DNA from: Martelella radicis
GTDB lineage: Bacteria; Pseudomonadota; Alphaproteobacteria; Rhizobiales; Rhizobiaceae
Assembly: GCF_014196625.1 (NCBI RefSeq)
Contig: NZ_JACIDZ010000002.1
Coordinates: forward strand, 186,001 to 250,000
Reading direction: 5' to 3'
Length of the DNA stretch: 64,000 nucleotides
The notes beneath the pieces were generated by a model. It saw only the letters and a list, made by a program, of their open reading frames with translations, searched no databases and was not told the origin of the DNA. Below are positions 7,037 through 16,150 of this stretch, piece after piece (the stretch's first letter is position 1; every line of letters starts with the position of its first letter). A program made the position numbers and the translations under genes.

Positions 7037-8302
7037 ATGGATACCGTGCTGAAGCGGATTACGGGTGCGGCCGTCGCCGGCGCCTCGATCATGAGTGCGT
7101 CGGCCGCCTTTGCCGGCGAAATAACGATCTGGTGCTGGGACCCGAATTTCAACGTCGCCATCATGAAGGAAGCGGGTGAGATCTATTCGAAGACCCATCC
7201 CGACACGACCTTCAACGTCGTTGACTTCGCCAAGCTCGACGTCGAGCAGAAGCTGCAGACCGGGCTTGCCTCCGGCACCACCAACGCGCTGCCGGATATC
7301 GTGCTGATCGAGGATTACGGCGCGCAGAAATACCTCCAGTCCTTCCCCGGCTCCTTCGCGCCGATGGATGATGTCGTCGACTATTCCGGCTTTGCCCCCT
7401 ACAAGGTCGAGCTGATGACGCTTGACGGCAAGGTCTATGGCATGCCGTTCGATTCAGGCGTCACCGGGCTTTACTACCGCAGCGACTATCTCGAGGAAGC
7501 GGGCTTTACCGCCGCCGACATGGAAGGCATCACCTGGGACCGTTTCATCGAGATCGGCAAGCAGGTGGAGGAAAAGACCGGTCACAAGATGACCTCGATC
7601 GACCTCAATGACGGCGGCATGACCCGCATCATGATGCAGTCGGCCGGCGAATGGTATTTCGATGAGAACGGCGACCTCGACGTCGTCGACAATCAGGCGC
7701 TGAAGGCCGCGCTCGAGACCCAGGCCAAGATGGCCAAGGCCGACATTCTCTACCCCGCGACCGGCTGGTCCAATTACGTCAACGCCTTTACCTCCGGCAA
7801 CACCGCCTCGGTCATCACCGGCGTGTGGATTACCGGCACGATCAAGGCCCAGGAAGCGCAGTCCGGCAAATGGCGCGTGGCGCCGATCCCCTCGCTCGAT
7901 GGTGTGGAAGGCGCTTCGCACGCCTCCAATCTCGGCGGATCGAGCTGGTATGTGCTCTCCTCCTCCGACGTGAAGGACGAGGCGATCGACTTCCTCAACG
8001 AGATCTATGCCAAGGATGTCGACTTCTACCAGAAGATCCTGACCGAACGCGGCGCCGTCGGTTCGCTTCTGGCCGCCCGCGAAGGCCCTGCCTATCAGGA
8101 AGCAGACCCGTTCTTCGGCGGCGAGGAAGTCTGGCAGAAGTTCTCCGACTGGCTGAACGAAATCCCGCCGGTCGACTACGGCATCTTCACCAACGAACTC
8201 GACACGGCGGTGACTGCGAACCTGCGTTCGCTCGTCGACGGCAAGCCGATCGACGAGGTGCTGAAGGCCATCGAACAGCAGGCGAAGTACCAGATCCAGT
8301 AA
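7037..8302 (+). CDS. lacE: lactose ABC transporter substrate-binding protein LacE
   Basis: 421 residues; secretion signal through about residue 28 (SASAAFAG), then an extracellular solute-binding protein family 1 fold (EITIWCWDPNFN, GLYYRSDYLEEAGF, PSLDGVEGASHASNLGGSSWYV). The start at 7037 is set by GGGAGG 6 bases upstream; an in-frame upstream extension has no support. It is the first gene of a lacE-F-G-Z-K cluster like that described in Agrobacterium radiobacter. It captures lactose or related galactosides in the periplasm. A 118-bp repeat separates it from lacF, which may stabilise its mRNA 3' end and allow higher binding-protein expression. Confidence 0.88.
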   Translation: MDTVLKRITGAAVAGASIMSASAAFAGEITIWCWDPNFNVAIMKEAGEIYSKTHPDTTFNVVDFAKLDVEQKLQTGLASGTTNALPDIVLIEDYGAQKYLQSFPGSFAPMDDVVDYSGFAPYKVELMTLDGKVYGMPFDSGVTGLYYRSDYLEEAGFTAADMEGITWDRFIEIGKQVEEKTGHKMTSIDLNDGGMTRIMMQSAGEWYFDENGDLDVVDNQALKAALETQAKMAKADILYPATGWSNYVNAFTSGNTASVITGVWITGTIKAQEAQSGKWRVAPIPSLDGVEGASHASNLGGSSWYVLSSSDVKDEAIDFLNEIYAKDVDFYQKILTERGAVGSLLAAREGPAYQEADPFFGGEEVWQKFSDWLNEIPPVDYGIFTNELDTAVTANLRSLVDGKPIDEVLKAIEQQAKYQIQ

Positions 8303-8403
8303 AAGGCTCAATGCCAGGGACGGACGATGTCTCGTCCGCCCCAGACTGTTCACGAGCCTGCTGACAAGCCTGTTGCAGACAAGCGCAACTCGCCAGCCAT
8401 TCT

Positions 8404-8521
8404 CCGTCACCCCGGACCTGATCCGGGGTCCAGGGCTATAAATCGCCTTTTGCGCCAGGGTCATCAACCTGATGGTCCTCGGGTTTTGGCCCTGGATGCC
8501 GGCTCAAGGCCGGCATGACGG
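8404..8521. repeat. dispersed palindromic intergenic repeat (Rhizobiales type)
   Basis: The 118-bp element is bounded by CCGTCA (8404-8409) and TGACGG (8516-8521). It holds two strong hairpins, CCCCGGACCTGATCCGGGG and ATGCCGGCTCAAGGCCGGCAT, and complementary GTCCAGGG/CCCTGGAT segments. This arrangement matches repeats common in alphaproteobacterial intergenic DNA. It fills most of the 307-bp lacE-lacF gap; the remainder shows no gene. Confidence 0.8.
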
Positions 8522-8609
8522 AAATGAGAGGTGAGGACCTTTGCCAACAGGCTGAGGCGGATGATTTGGCATTTCTCAAAAAAGGTCGCATGCGGCGCGA
8601 GGTCGAAAA

Positions 8610-9506
8610 ATGGTGACTGCCAGACCCGGCAATCTGAGACGGTTTTATGATGTGAACGGCTGGGCCTTCGTCGTCCCGGCCCTTCTCCTGATCGGCACGT
8701 TCATGTTCTACCCGATCATCCGCTCGCTGGTGCTCTCGTTCTATTCCGGACGGGGCATGATGATGAAGTTCGTCGGCTTCGGGAACATCGAGCGGCTCTT
8801 CAATGATCCGGTCTTCCTGCAGGCGCTGACCAATACGCTGACCTTCCTCGTCATCCAGGTGCCGGTGATGATCATGCTGGCGCTGATCCTCGCCAGCGCG
8901 CTCAACAGCCCGAAACTGAAGTTCCGCGGGCTTTTCCGCACCGCGATCTTCCTGCCCTGCGTTTCCTCGCTTGTGGCCTATTCGATCCTGTTCAAGAGCA
9001 TGTTTGCCACCGACGGGATCATCAATTCGACGCTACAGTCCCTCGGGCTGATCGACATTCCGATCCCGTGGTTCACCGATCCCTTCTGGGCCAAGCTGCT
9101 GATCATCCTTGCGATCACCTGGCGCTGGACCGGCTACAACATGATCTTCTACCTGGCCGCGCTGCAGAATATCGACAAGTCGATCTACGAGGCCGCCCGC
9201 GTCGACGGCGTGCCGAAATGGCGGCAGTTCCTGCACCTGACGATCCCGATGCTCAAGCCGGTGATCCTGTTTACCACCATCACCTCGACCATCGGCACGC
9301 TGCAGCTCTTCGACGAGGTATACAACCTGACCGAGGGCACCGGCGGGCCGGCCAATGCGACGCTGACGCTGTCGCTCTACATCTACAACCTGACCTTCCG
9401 CTTCACGCCCAATTTCGGCTATGCGGCAACGGTCTCCTACGTCATCGTCGTCATCGTCGCCATCCTGTCCTTCCTGCAATTCTACGCCGCAAGGGAGCGC
9501 AAATGA
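8610..9506 (+). CDS. lacF: lactose ABC transporter permease LacF
   Basis: 298 residues, MalF-type inner-membrane permease of a carbohydrate (CUT1) ABC transporter, with about six hydrophobic segments. The EAA loop that docks the ATPase is visible as YEAARVDGVPKWRQFLHLTI around residues 193-212. Its TGA stop overlaps the lacG start (ATGA). It forms the membrane channel with LacG, fed by LacE and powered by LacK. Confidence 0.88.
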   Translation: MVTARPGNLRRFYDVNGWAFVVPALLLIGTFMFYPIIRSLVLSFYSGRGMMMKFVGFGNIERLFNDPVFLQALTNTLTFLVIQVPVMIMLALILASALNSPKLKFRGLFRTAIFLPCVSSLVAYSILFKSMFATDGIINSTLQSLGLIDIPIPWFTDPFWAKLLIILAITWRWTGYNMIFYLAALQNIDKSIYEAARVDGVPKWRQFLHLTIPMLKPVILFTTITSTIGTLQLFDEVYNLTEGTGGPANATLTLSLYIYNLTFRFTPNFGYAATVSYVIVVIVAILSFLQFYAARERK

Positions 9507-10327
9507 TGCCGCGCTACACCACACGATACCTGTCTGCCGCCCTGCTCTACGGCGCGCTCGGCCTTGCGGCCTTCATCTCGGTCTTTCCCTTCATCTGGAT
9601 GGTGATTTCCGCAACCAACACGACCGCCGACATCGTTACCGGCAAGGCCACCTTCGGCGCGGCGTTCCTCGCCAATCTGGGCACCTTCTTCACCCAGGTC
9701 GATGTGCCGCTGATCATGTGGAACTCGGTGAAGATCGCGGTCGCCGGCACGGTCCTGACGCTGCTGGTCTCGTCGCTCGCCGGCTACGGTTTCGAGATCT
9801 TCCGCTCGCGCTTTCGCGACCGGGTCTACACCCTCGTGCTCCTGACATTGATGGTCCCCTTTGCCGCGATCATGATCCCGCTGTTCATGCTGATGGCGAA
9901 AGCCGGGCTGATCGACACCCATATCGCCGTGATCCTGCCGACCATCGCATGGGCCTTCGTGATCTTCTATTTCCGGCAGGCCTCGAAGGCCTTCCCGTCG
10001 GAACTGCGCGATGCCGCCAAGGTCGACGGGCTGAAGGAGTGGCAGATCTTCTTCTACATCTATTTTCCGGTGATGCGTTCGACCTATGCGGCAGCCTTCG
10101 TCATCGTCTTCATGCTCAACTGGAACAATTATCTGTGGCCGCTGATCGTGCTGCAGTCGAACGAGACCAAGACGATCACGCTCGTCGTCTCGTCGCTGGC
10201 ATCGGCCTATTATCCCGATTACGGCACGGTGATGATCGGCACGATCCTTGCCACGCTTCCCACCCTCTTCATCTTCTTCGCCATGCAGCGCCAGTTCGTC
10301 CAGGGCATGCTTGGCTCGGTCAAATAG
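9503..10327 (+). CDS. lacG: lactose ABC transporter permease LacG
   Basis: 274 residues, MalG-type permease. The start at 9503 overlaps the lacF stop; an apparently longer frame upstream is only read-through in a shifted frame of lacF. Six membrane segments are visible. The EAA loop reads RDAAKVDGLKEWQIFFYIYF near residues 170-190. It is the partner of LacF in the CUT1 transporter. Confidence 0.88.
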   Translation: MMPRYTTRYLSAALLYGALGLAAFISVFPFIWMVISATNTTADIVTGKATFGAAFLANLGTFFTQVDVPLIMWNSVKIAVAGTVLTLLVSSLAGYGFEIFRSRFRDRVYTLVLLTLMVPFAAIMIPLFMLMAKAGLIDTHIAVILPTIAWAFVIFYFRQASKAFPSELRDAAKVDGLKEWQIFFYIYFPVMRSTYAAAFVIVFMLNWNNYLWPLIVLQSNETKTITLVVSSLASAYYPDYGTVMIGTILATLPTLFIFFAMQRQFVQGMLGSVK

Positions 10328-10330
10328 GTC

Positions 10331-12577
10331 ATGACGATGCGCACATTCGAGAAATTCAACACTGGCTGGGTCTTTGCCGAAGGCTTTGACGAAAGCTGGA
10401 CCGGCGCCCTACAGGAGGGCGCGGCCGTCACGCTGCCGCACACCGCCGTGGAACTGCCGTTCAACTATTTCGACGAGAACAGCTACCAGAAACCGTTCAC
10501 CTATCAGAAGATCATCGCCAATGACCCCGCCTTCGAGGGTAAGGCCGTCTCGCTCGTCTTCGATGCGGCAATGGCCGACAGCGTGGTCTTTCTGAACGGC
10601 GAGAAACTATGCGCGCATAGGGATGGCTACACGCCCTTTACGGTCGACCTCACCGGACGCCTGAAGGACGGCGACAACCTGCTGACGGTGAAGATTGATG
10701 GTTCGGAAAATCCGGAGATCCCGCCCTTCGGCTTCATGATCGACTACCTGACCTTTGCCGGCATCTACCGCGATGTCTGGCTGAAAGTGACGACGCCGAC
10801 GGCGATCGGCAACGTCAAGGTCGAGACGCCCGATCCGCTCGCCCCGCAGAAATGCGTTCAGGCGGATGTCTTCCTGACCGGACCGGTTCCGGAAGCCGCG
10901 ACGCTGAAGGCCACGCTCTATGACGCCGACGGCCACAGCCTCGCCACGACCGAAATCGCGGTCAGCGGCGACAAGGCCTCGTTCGAGATCGACGGGCTGG
11001 AAGATATCCGGCTTTGGGACATTCATGACCCGGCGCTCTACACGCTCTCCGTCACCCTTGAGACGAAAGCGGGCAGCGACACGGTTACCACCCGTTTCGG
11101 CTTCCGCACCGTCGCCTTCGCCACCGATGGCTTCCATCTCAACGGCCGGCCGCTGAAGCTCAGGGGCCTCAACCGCCACCAGAGTTACCCGCATCTCGGC
11201 TATGCCATGGGCAAACGCGGGCAGGAGAAAGACGCCGACATCCTGAAATACGAGCTTGCCTGCAATGTCGTGCGTACCTCGCATTATCCGCAGTCGAAAT
11301 ATTTCCTCGATCGCTGCGACGAGATCGGCCTCCTGGTGTTCGAGGAGATCCCCGGCTGGCAGCATATCGGCGGCGAGGGCTGGAAGCGGGAATCGATCGC
11401 CAATGTCGAGCGCATGATCCGGCGCGACTGGAACCATCCGTCGATCATCATCTGGGGCGTGCGCATCAACGAATCGGCCGACGACCACGATTTCTACGCC
11501 GAGACCAACCGTCTTGCGCATGAACTGGACAGCACGAGACCGACCGGCGGCGTGCGTTGCATCGAGGACAGCGAGATGCTGGAAGACGTCTACACGATGA
11601 ACGACTTCGTTCTCGGCTCGGAGGAGATGCCGGGCAGCAACCATCTGCGCATGCACCGCCGCGAGCAGAAAAAGGTCACCGGTCTTTCCCGCGATGTGCC
11701 CTACATGATCACCGAATATTGCGGCCACATGTATCCGACCAAGCGCTTCGACCAGGAGCAGCGGCAAGCCGAACATGTGACCCGCCACTTGCAGATGCTG
11801 AACGCGATTGCCGGCGACCCGACAATTGCCGGCGGCACGGGATGGTGCATGTTCGACTACAACACCCATCAGGATTTCGGCTCGGGCGACCGGATCTGCT
11901 ATCACGGCGTGCTCGACATGTATCGCGAGCCGAAATTCGCGGCCTATGCCTATGCATCGCAGGGCGAACCGCAAGACAATGTGGTGCTGCAGCCCGTCAC
12001 CTTCTGGGCCCGCGGAGAGCGCAATATCGGCGGCGTTCTGCCGCTGATCATCCTGACGAACTGCGATTACGTCGAATTCAGTTTCGGCGACATGGAGCCG
12101 CGCCGGATCGACCCCGACCGCGCCACCTATCCGCATCTGCCCCATCCCCCCGTTGTCATCGATCTGCGCTCGGTCACGCCGGAGGAGTTCGGCGAGTGGG
12201 GCCGCGTCTGGAAGGACGGCAAGATCACCGGCTATGTCGACGGCAAGGCCGAGAAGACTATGAACCTCACCGCCGATCCGGTGCCAACGACGCTGGAGAT
12301 CGCGCCGGACGACACGGCACTGAAGGCCGGAGAGAAGGACTGCGTGCGGGTGATCCTGCGCGCGCTCGACCAGACCGGCAATATCCTGCCCTTCTTCGAT
12401 GACCCGGCTTCCCTGTCACTTGAAGGTCCGGGCCGGATCGTCGGGCCGGATCTCGTTAGTTTCAAGGGCGGCACTGCCGGACTCTATATCGAAGCCGGCG
12501 ATCAACCCGGCACGCTGACGCTTGCCGTCCGCTGCCGGCCCTTTGCCAACCAGACCGCCACCTTCACGCTTTCCTGA
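10331..12577 (+). CDS. lacZ: beta-galactosidase, glycoside hydrolase family 2
   Basis: 748 residues, cytoplasmic (no signal). Domain order: sugar-binding/jelly-roll (about 1-165), immunoglobulin-like (170-265), TIM barrel (270-560), then a C-terminal extension. Catalytic acid/base Glu381 in GVRINES and nucleophile Glu462 in MITEYCG. The GH2 signature NRHQSYPHLGYAM precedes them. It hydrolyses imported lactose or another beta-galactoside. It is shorter than E. coli LacZ (about 1,020 residues), fitting the compact GH2 branch of Rhizobiales lac operons. A beta-glucuronidase-like specificity cannot be excluded, but the operon context favours galactosides. Confidence 0.85.
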   Translation: MTMRTFEKFNTGWVFAEGFDESWTGALQEGAAVTLPHTAVELPFNYFDENSYQKPFTYQKIIANDPAFEGKAVSLVFDAAMADSVVFLNGEKLCAHRDGYTPFTVDLTGRLKDGDNLLTVKIDGSENPEIPPFGFMIDYLTFAGIYRDVWLKVTTPTAIGNVKVETPDPLAPQKCVQADVFLTGPVPEAATLKATLYDADGHSLATTEIAVSGDKASFEIDGLEDIRLWDIHDPALYTLSVTLETKAGSDTVTTRFGFRTVAFATDGFHLNGRPLKLRGLNRHQSYPHLGYAMGKRGQEKDADILKYELACNVVRTSHYPQSKYFLDRCDEIGLLVFEEIPGWQHIGGEGWKRESIANVERMIRRDWNHPSIIIWGVRINESADDHDFYAETNRLAHELDSTRPTGGVRCIEDSEMLEDVYTMNDFVLGSEEMPGSNHLRMHRREQKKVTGLSRDVPYMITEYCGHMYPTKRFDQEQRQAEHVTRHLQMLNAIAGDPTIAGGTGWCMFDYNTHQDFGSGDRICYHGVLDMYREPKFAAYAYASQGEPQDNVVLQPVTFWARGERNIGGVLPLIILTNCDYVEFSFGDMEPRRIDPDRATYPHLPHPPVVIDLRSVTPEEFGEWGRVWKDGKITGYVDGKAEKTMNLTADPVPTTLEIAPDDTALKAGEKDCVRVILRALDQTGNILPFFDDPASLSLEGPGRIVGPDLVSFKGGTAGLYIEAGDQPGTLTLAVRCRPFANQTATFTLS

Positions 12578-12585
12578 GGTTTTCC

Positions 12586-13671
12586 ATGGCTGACGTATCG
12601 CTGAATGCCATCCGCAAGTCGTTCGGATCGATCGAGGTGATCAAGGGCGTCGATCTCGACATCAAGTCCGGCGAGTTCGTCGTCTTCGTCGGCCCGTCCG
12701 GCTGCGGGAAATCGACGCTTCTGCGCATGATCGCCGGACTTGAGGACATCACCTCCGGCTCGCTTTCCATCGGCGGCAGGGACATGACCGACGAGGATCC
12801 GGCCAAGCGCGGGATTGCCATGGTGTTCCAGACCTATGCGCTCTACCCGCACATGACCGTACGGGAGAACATGGGCTTTGCCCTGCGTTTTGCCGGCATG
12901 GACAAAAAGGAGATCGAGGCCCGCGTCATGGATGCGGCGAAGATGCTGGAACTCGAGACCTATCTCGAGCGCAAACCGAAGGCGCTTTCCGGCGGCCAGC
13001 GCCAGCGCGTCGCCATCGGCCGCGCCATCGTCCGCCATCCGGATGTCTTCCTGTTCGACGAGCCGCTGTCGAACCTTGACGCGGAACTGCGCGTGCATAT
13101 GCGCGGCGAGCTTTCCGCCCTGCATAACCGGCTGAAGACGACGATGATCTATGTGACCCACGACCAGGTGGAGGCGATGACGCTTGCCAACCGCATCGTG
13201 GTGCTGCGCCAGGGCATTGTCGAACAGATCGGCACGCCGCTGGAACTGTTCAACACGCCGGCAAACCTCTTCGTCGCGGGCTTCATCGGCTCTCCGGCGA
13301 TGAACTTCCTGCCGGCGACCGTGGAGGAGGCCGAGGCCGGCGGCATCGCCCTCAACCTGCTGGGCGAGGAGACGATCGACGTGCCGCTTGCAGGAGACCT
13401 GCCGCAGGAAGGGTCGAAGGTGACGGTCGGCGTGCGCCCGCAGAATATCCGGCTTGCGGAGACCGGCGAGAAAAGCTTCGCCGTCGACATCACCCTTGTC
13501 GAGGCGCTCGGCACCGAGACCGTCGTCTATGCCACCGCGAAGAGCGGCGAGCGGGTGATGGCCGTGCTTTCCGGTCAGCATCTGCTGAAGACCGGAACCG
13601 CGATCGAGCTCGCCTTCGCTATCGACGATGTTCACCTCTTCGATGAAGCCGGGCAGCGCATGGCCTGCTGA
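12586..13671 (+). CDS. lacK: ABC transporter ATP-binding protein LacK (MsmK/UgpC type)
   Basis: 361 residues. Walker A GPSGCGKST (residues 37-45), Q-loop in VFQTYALYPHMTV, signature LSGGQRQRVAIGRA, Walker B VFLFDEPLSNLD and H-loop YVTHDQVEAM. The C-terminal ~120 residues form the TOBE regulatory domain typical of CUT1 ATPases. It powers LacE-LacF-LacG. Shine-Dalgarno GAGG precedes the ATG. It is the last gene of the operon; only 8 bases separate it from the convergent PPOX gene, and no clear terminator is visible there. Confidence 0.9.
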   Translation: MADVSLNAIRKSFGSIEVIKGVDLDIKSGEFVVFVGPSGCGKSTLLRMIAGLEDITSGSLSIGGRDMTDEDPAKRGIAMVFQTYALYPHMTVRENMGFALRFAGMDKKEIEARVMDAAKMLELETYLERKPKALSGGQRQRVAIGRAIVRHPDVFLFDEPLSNLDAELRVHMRGELSALHNRLKTTMIYVTHDQVEAMTLANRIVVLRQGIVEQIGTPLELFNTPANLFVAGFIGSPAMNFLPATVEEAEAGGIALNLLGEETIDVPLAGDLPQEGSKVTVGVRPQNIRLAETGEKSFAVDITLVEALGTETVVYATAKSGERVMAVLSGQHLLKTGTAIELAFAIDDVHLFDEAGQRMAC

Positions 13672-13679
13672 CGGCTTTC

Positions 13680-14330
13680 TCAGTAAAGTGAGGTCTTGTA
13701 GCGATCTTCGAGATCGGCATCGATCCGCTTCATCTCGTCCTCATCGTCCGGGGCGCCGGTTGTCTGGTCGAGGATGATCTTTGACAGAGACGGAAAGCCC
13801 GCACGGTCCTGGAAATGCGCCGGGTCCCATAGATGTGACCGCCGGAAGGCCTTGGCGCAATGCATGAACACCTCGTCAATGCTGACGACGATGGCAAGCT
13901 TCGGCGCGCGGCCTTTCACGCTCATGCTTTCCAGCAGTTCCGGATCACGCACGAGCTGTGCGGTGCCGTTGATACGCAACGTGTCGTCAAAGCCCGGAAT
14001 GATGAACAGCAGGCCGACGCTCGGATTGGCGATGATGTTGGAGAGGCTGTCGAGACGATTATTGCCGGGTCGGTCGGGAATGGCGAGCGTGTTTGCATCG
14101 AGCACCTTGACGAAGCCCGCCGGATCGCCGCGCGGACTGACATCGGCGCGGCCATCGCTGCCCTGGGTTCCCAGGCAGAGAAAGGGTGCGCGTTCGATGA
14201 AGGCGGTCGCATGGTCATCAAGCGCGGAAAGGCATTTCTTCGCGGCCAAGCCTCCAACCGGCGCGTAAAGCGCCCTGAGCACTTCGTCGTCATCAATCAG
14301 GTATTTCGGGTCAATCTGATAGGTGGCCAT
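13680..14330 (-). CDS. pyridoxamine 5'-phosphate oxidase-fold flavin protein
   Basis: 216 residues of the PPOX-class FMN-binding split-barrel superfamily. Visible elements: the first beta-barrel strands (APFLCLGTQGSDGRADVSPRG), NNRLDSLSNI and the segment VGLLFIIPGFDDTLRINGTAQLV, and the C-terminal FMN-site-like segment RRSHLWDP. The start is supported by GGGAGGAG upstream. Such proteins bind FMN or F420-like cofactors, but substrates are mostly unknown; it is not the canonical PdxH. It is monocistronic and convergent to lacK. Confidence 0.75.
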   Translation of the reverse strand: MATYQIDPKYLIDDDEVLRALYAPVGGLAAKKCLSALDDHATAFIERAPFLCLGTQGSDGRADVSPRGDPAGFVKVLDANTLAIPDRPGNNRLDSLSNIIANPSVGLLFIIPGFDDTLRINGTAQLVRDPELLESMSVKGRAPKLAIVVSIDEVFMHCAKAFRRSHLWDPAHFQDRAGFPSLSKIILDQTTGAPDDEDEMKRIDADLEDRYKTSLY

Positions 14331-14506
14331 TCTGATCTCCTCCCGATGGGCATGTGTGGTCTACGGCCAGCGCTGAAGGTCTGGACGGCAAAGGGCACGC
14401 CTGACCGGTATACAGGTTCGGCGGGATTTCGAAAGGGCGCGACCTTGCACATGTGTAAGCCCGGCAATACTCTGCCGCCAATCAAACATTTTCAGCGAGG
14501 TCAACC

Positions 14507-15604
14507 ATGTGCACGTCTCTCCTCTACACCGACCTGTCCGGCTCCGTCTTTGCCGGCAGAACGCTGGAACTGCCGGTGGAGCTGCCTTATTTTGCAGCCT
14601 TCCTGCCCAAGGGCACACCGCTTGCTTCCAGGGCCGGAGAGCACGCACCGCTGACCTATGAGAGCCGCTACGACGTTTTCGGCATCGTCGTTCCGAACGG
14701 CAATGCGCAAGACCTCAAGGTCGTCGAGGGACTGAACGAGGCGGGGCTCAATTTCTCGCTGCTCGCCTTCGCCGATACGCACGGCCCGGACGATACGGAA
14801 GCAAAGGACACGCCGGTGCTGTCGGCGATCGATCTCGGCGCATGGATGCTGGCGCAGTTTTCGACCGTGGCGGAGGTGAAGGAGGCGCTGGAGAAACAGA
14901 CCGTGCTTGTCGACCCGCTGGAGGCCCTCGGCGGCACCATTCCGCCCTTTCACTATACGGTCCATGACAAGAGCGGCGCATCGATCGTCATCGAGTTTTT
15001 CGACGGAAAACGCCACATCTTCGACAACCCGCTCGGCGTAATGACCAACAGCCCGCGCTTCGACTGGCACCTGACCAATCTCAACAACTACACCCATCTC
15101 AACAATGTCGACCAGTCCAGCGCGACATTCCTGGGCAAGGACTTCATCCAGCCCGATTCCGGCATCGCCACGGTGACGCTGCCCGGCTCCGACACCGCCG
15201 TCGACCGTTTCGTGCGCGCCGTCTACTACGCCCAGTTCTCCGAAAAGGTGGACGGTTCCGAGGCGGCGCTGCGCCAGCTTGGCCATGTGATGAACAAGTT
15301 CGACCGGCCGAAGGGCGCGTCCGTCTATTCCAGCGCCAAGGCGAGCGCGCTGACGGAATCGGCAACGAAACTGACCGGCGGCGCGGCGGCCGAGAAGCCG
15401 GACTTCATCACCGAATATACGTCATGGATCACGCTGATCGACCTTGCGGGCGGCAAGCTGATGCTGCGCACCTATGGAAGCCTCGGCTATGTTTCCTTCG
15501 ATCTCGCCGCATTGAAGCAAGGCGCCAAGGGCCCGAAGCTCGTGCCGCTCGAGGCTTTCAACCAGGGCAGCGTCGATGCGGACACGGTGATGCTTTCACA
15601 CTGA
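14507..15604 (+). CDS. choloylglycine hydrolase / penicillin V acylase family protein
   Basis: 365 residues, an Ntn-hydrolase. After Met removal Cys2 (MCTSLLYTD) would be the N-terminal nucleophile. The family hallmark FAGRTLEL near residues 14-21, the N(E)AGLNFS region at about 81-89 and the long asparagine-containing segment FDWHLTNLNNYTHLN are present. There is no signal peptide, so the protein is probably cytoplasmic unless processed unusually. Members cleave C-N amide bonds of bile salts, penicillin V or acyl-homoserine lactones; Agrobacterium homologues are known to degrade AHLs. The true substrate here is not deducible. Confidence 0.85.
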   Translation: MCTSLLYTDLSGSVFAGRTLELPVELPYFAAFLPKGTPLASRAGEHAPLTYESRYDVFGIVVPNGNAQDLKVVEGLNEAGLNFSLLAFADTHGPDDTEAKDTPVLSAIDLGAWMLAQFSTVAEVKEALEKQTVLVDPLEALGGTIPPFHYTVHDKSGASIVIEFFDGKRHIFDNPLGVMTNSPRFDWHLTNLNNYTHLNNVDQSSATFLGKDFIQPDSGIATVTLPGSDTAVDRFVRAVYYAQFSEKVDGSEAALRQLGHVMNKFDRPKGASVYSSAKASALTESATKLTGGAAAEKPDFITEYTSWITLIDLAGGKLMLRTYGSLGYVSFDLAALKQGAKGPKLVPLEAFNQGSVDADTVMLSH

Positions 15605-15653
15605 AGGCCGGTCGGCGTTCCGGGTTCGCGTCGAAGCGCGGGCCCGCCTCCGC

Positions 15654-16100
15654 TTAAAAATCCGAAAGCCGCGTCTTCACGGCGGAAAGCGCGCTGACCA
15701 TTTCGGCGAAGTTGCGGCGGAGCCGACGGTCCATTTCGCTGGCAATATCCGGATATTCCTCGATCAGGCGCAGGAACTGGTCGCGACGGATGAGGAGGAT
15801 GTCAGCGGGTTCGGCGGCAATGGCGCGGACGCGATGCGGCACCGGGCTGATCAGGGCGGCTTCCGCAAGCAGGCTGCCGGCGCCGGCAATGCCGGCCGAA
15901 CGGCCGCCGGCCTCAAGCTGAAGCGTGCCGTCTGCGACGAGATAGGCGCCGAGGCTTTCGGCGTCTTCCTCGAAGAGCACCTGCCCCGTCTCGCGGGCAA
16001 ATCGGGTGACGGTAAAGGCGATCAGCCGGAGCTGGTCGACGGAAAAACCCGAAAAAAGCTCGGTCCGGCGGATCGTCTCGATATCGCGCGACAGTGCCAT
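15654..16100 (-). CDS. cyclic nucleotide-binding domain protein (no DNA-binding domain)
   Basis: 148 residues forming a single cNMP-binding domain: LFSGFSVDQLRLIAF, then EDAESLGAYLVADGTLQLE and the phosphate-binding-cassette region GAGSLLAEAALISPVPHRVRAIAAE. No helix-turn-helix follows, unlike Crp. The start at 16100 has GGGGAG 8 bases upstream; a further 14 codons upstream lack one. It lies 50 bp downstream of the CenR-like regulator on the same strand. In Brucella a cAMP-dependent-kinase-regulatory-subunit-like protein accompanies the orthologous regulator (OtpR/CenR), so a functional pair is likely. Confidence 0.8.
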   Translation of the reverse strand: MALSRDIETIRRTELFSGFSVDQLRLIAFTVTRFARETGQVLFEEDAESLGAYLVADGTLQLEAGGRSAGIAGAGSLLAEAALISPVPHRVRAIAAEPADILLIRRDQFLRLIEEYPDIASEMDRRLRRNFAEMVSALSAVKTRLSDF

Positions 16101-16150
16101 AACTTGATCTCCCCGGGCCGCTCTCCCCTGCGGCCCACCCAATGCGCCGG

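Noticed and set aside
8327-8518. 63-codon frame between lacE and lacF
   Set aside because: It is built almost entirely from the palindromic repeat and has no ribosome binding site.
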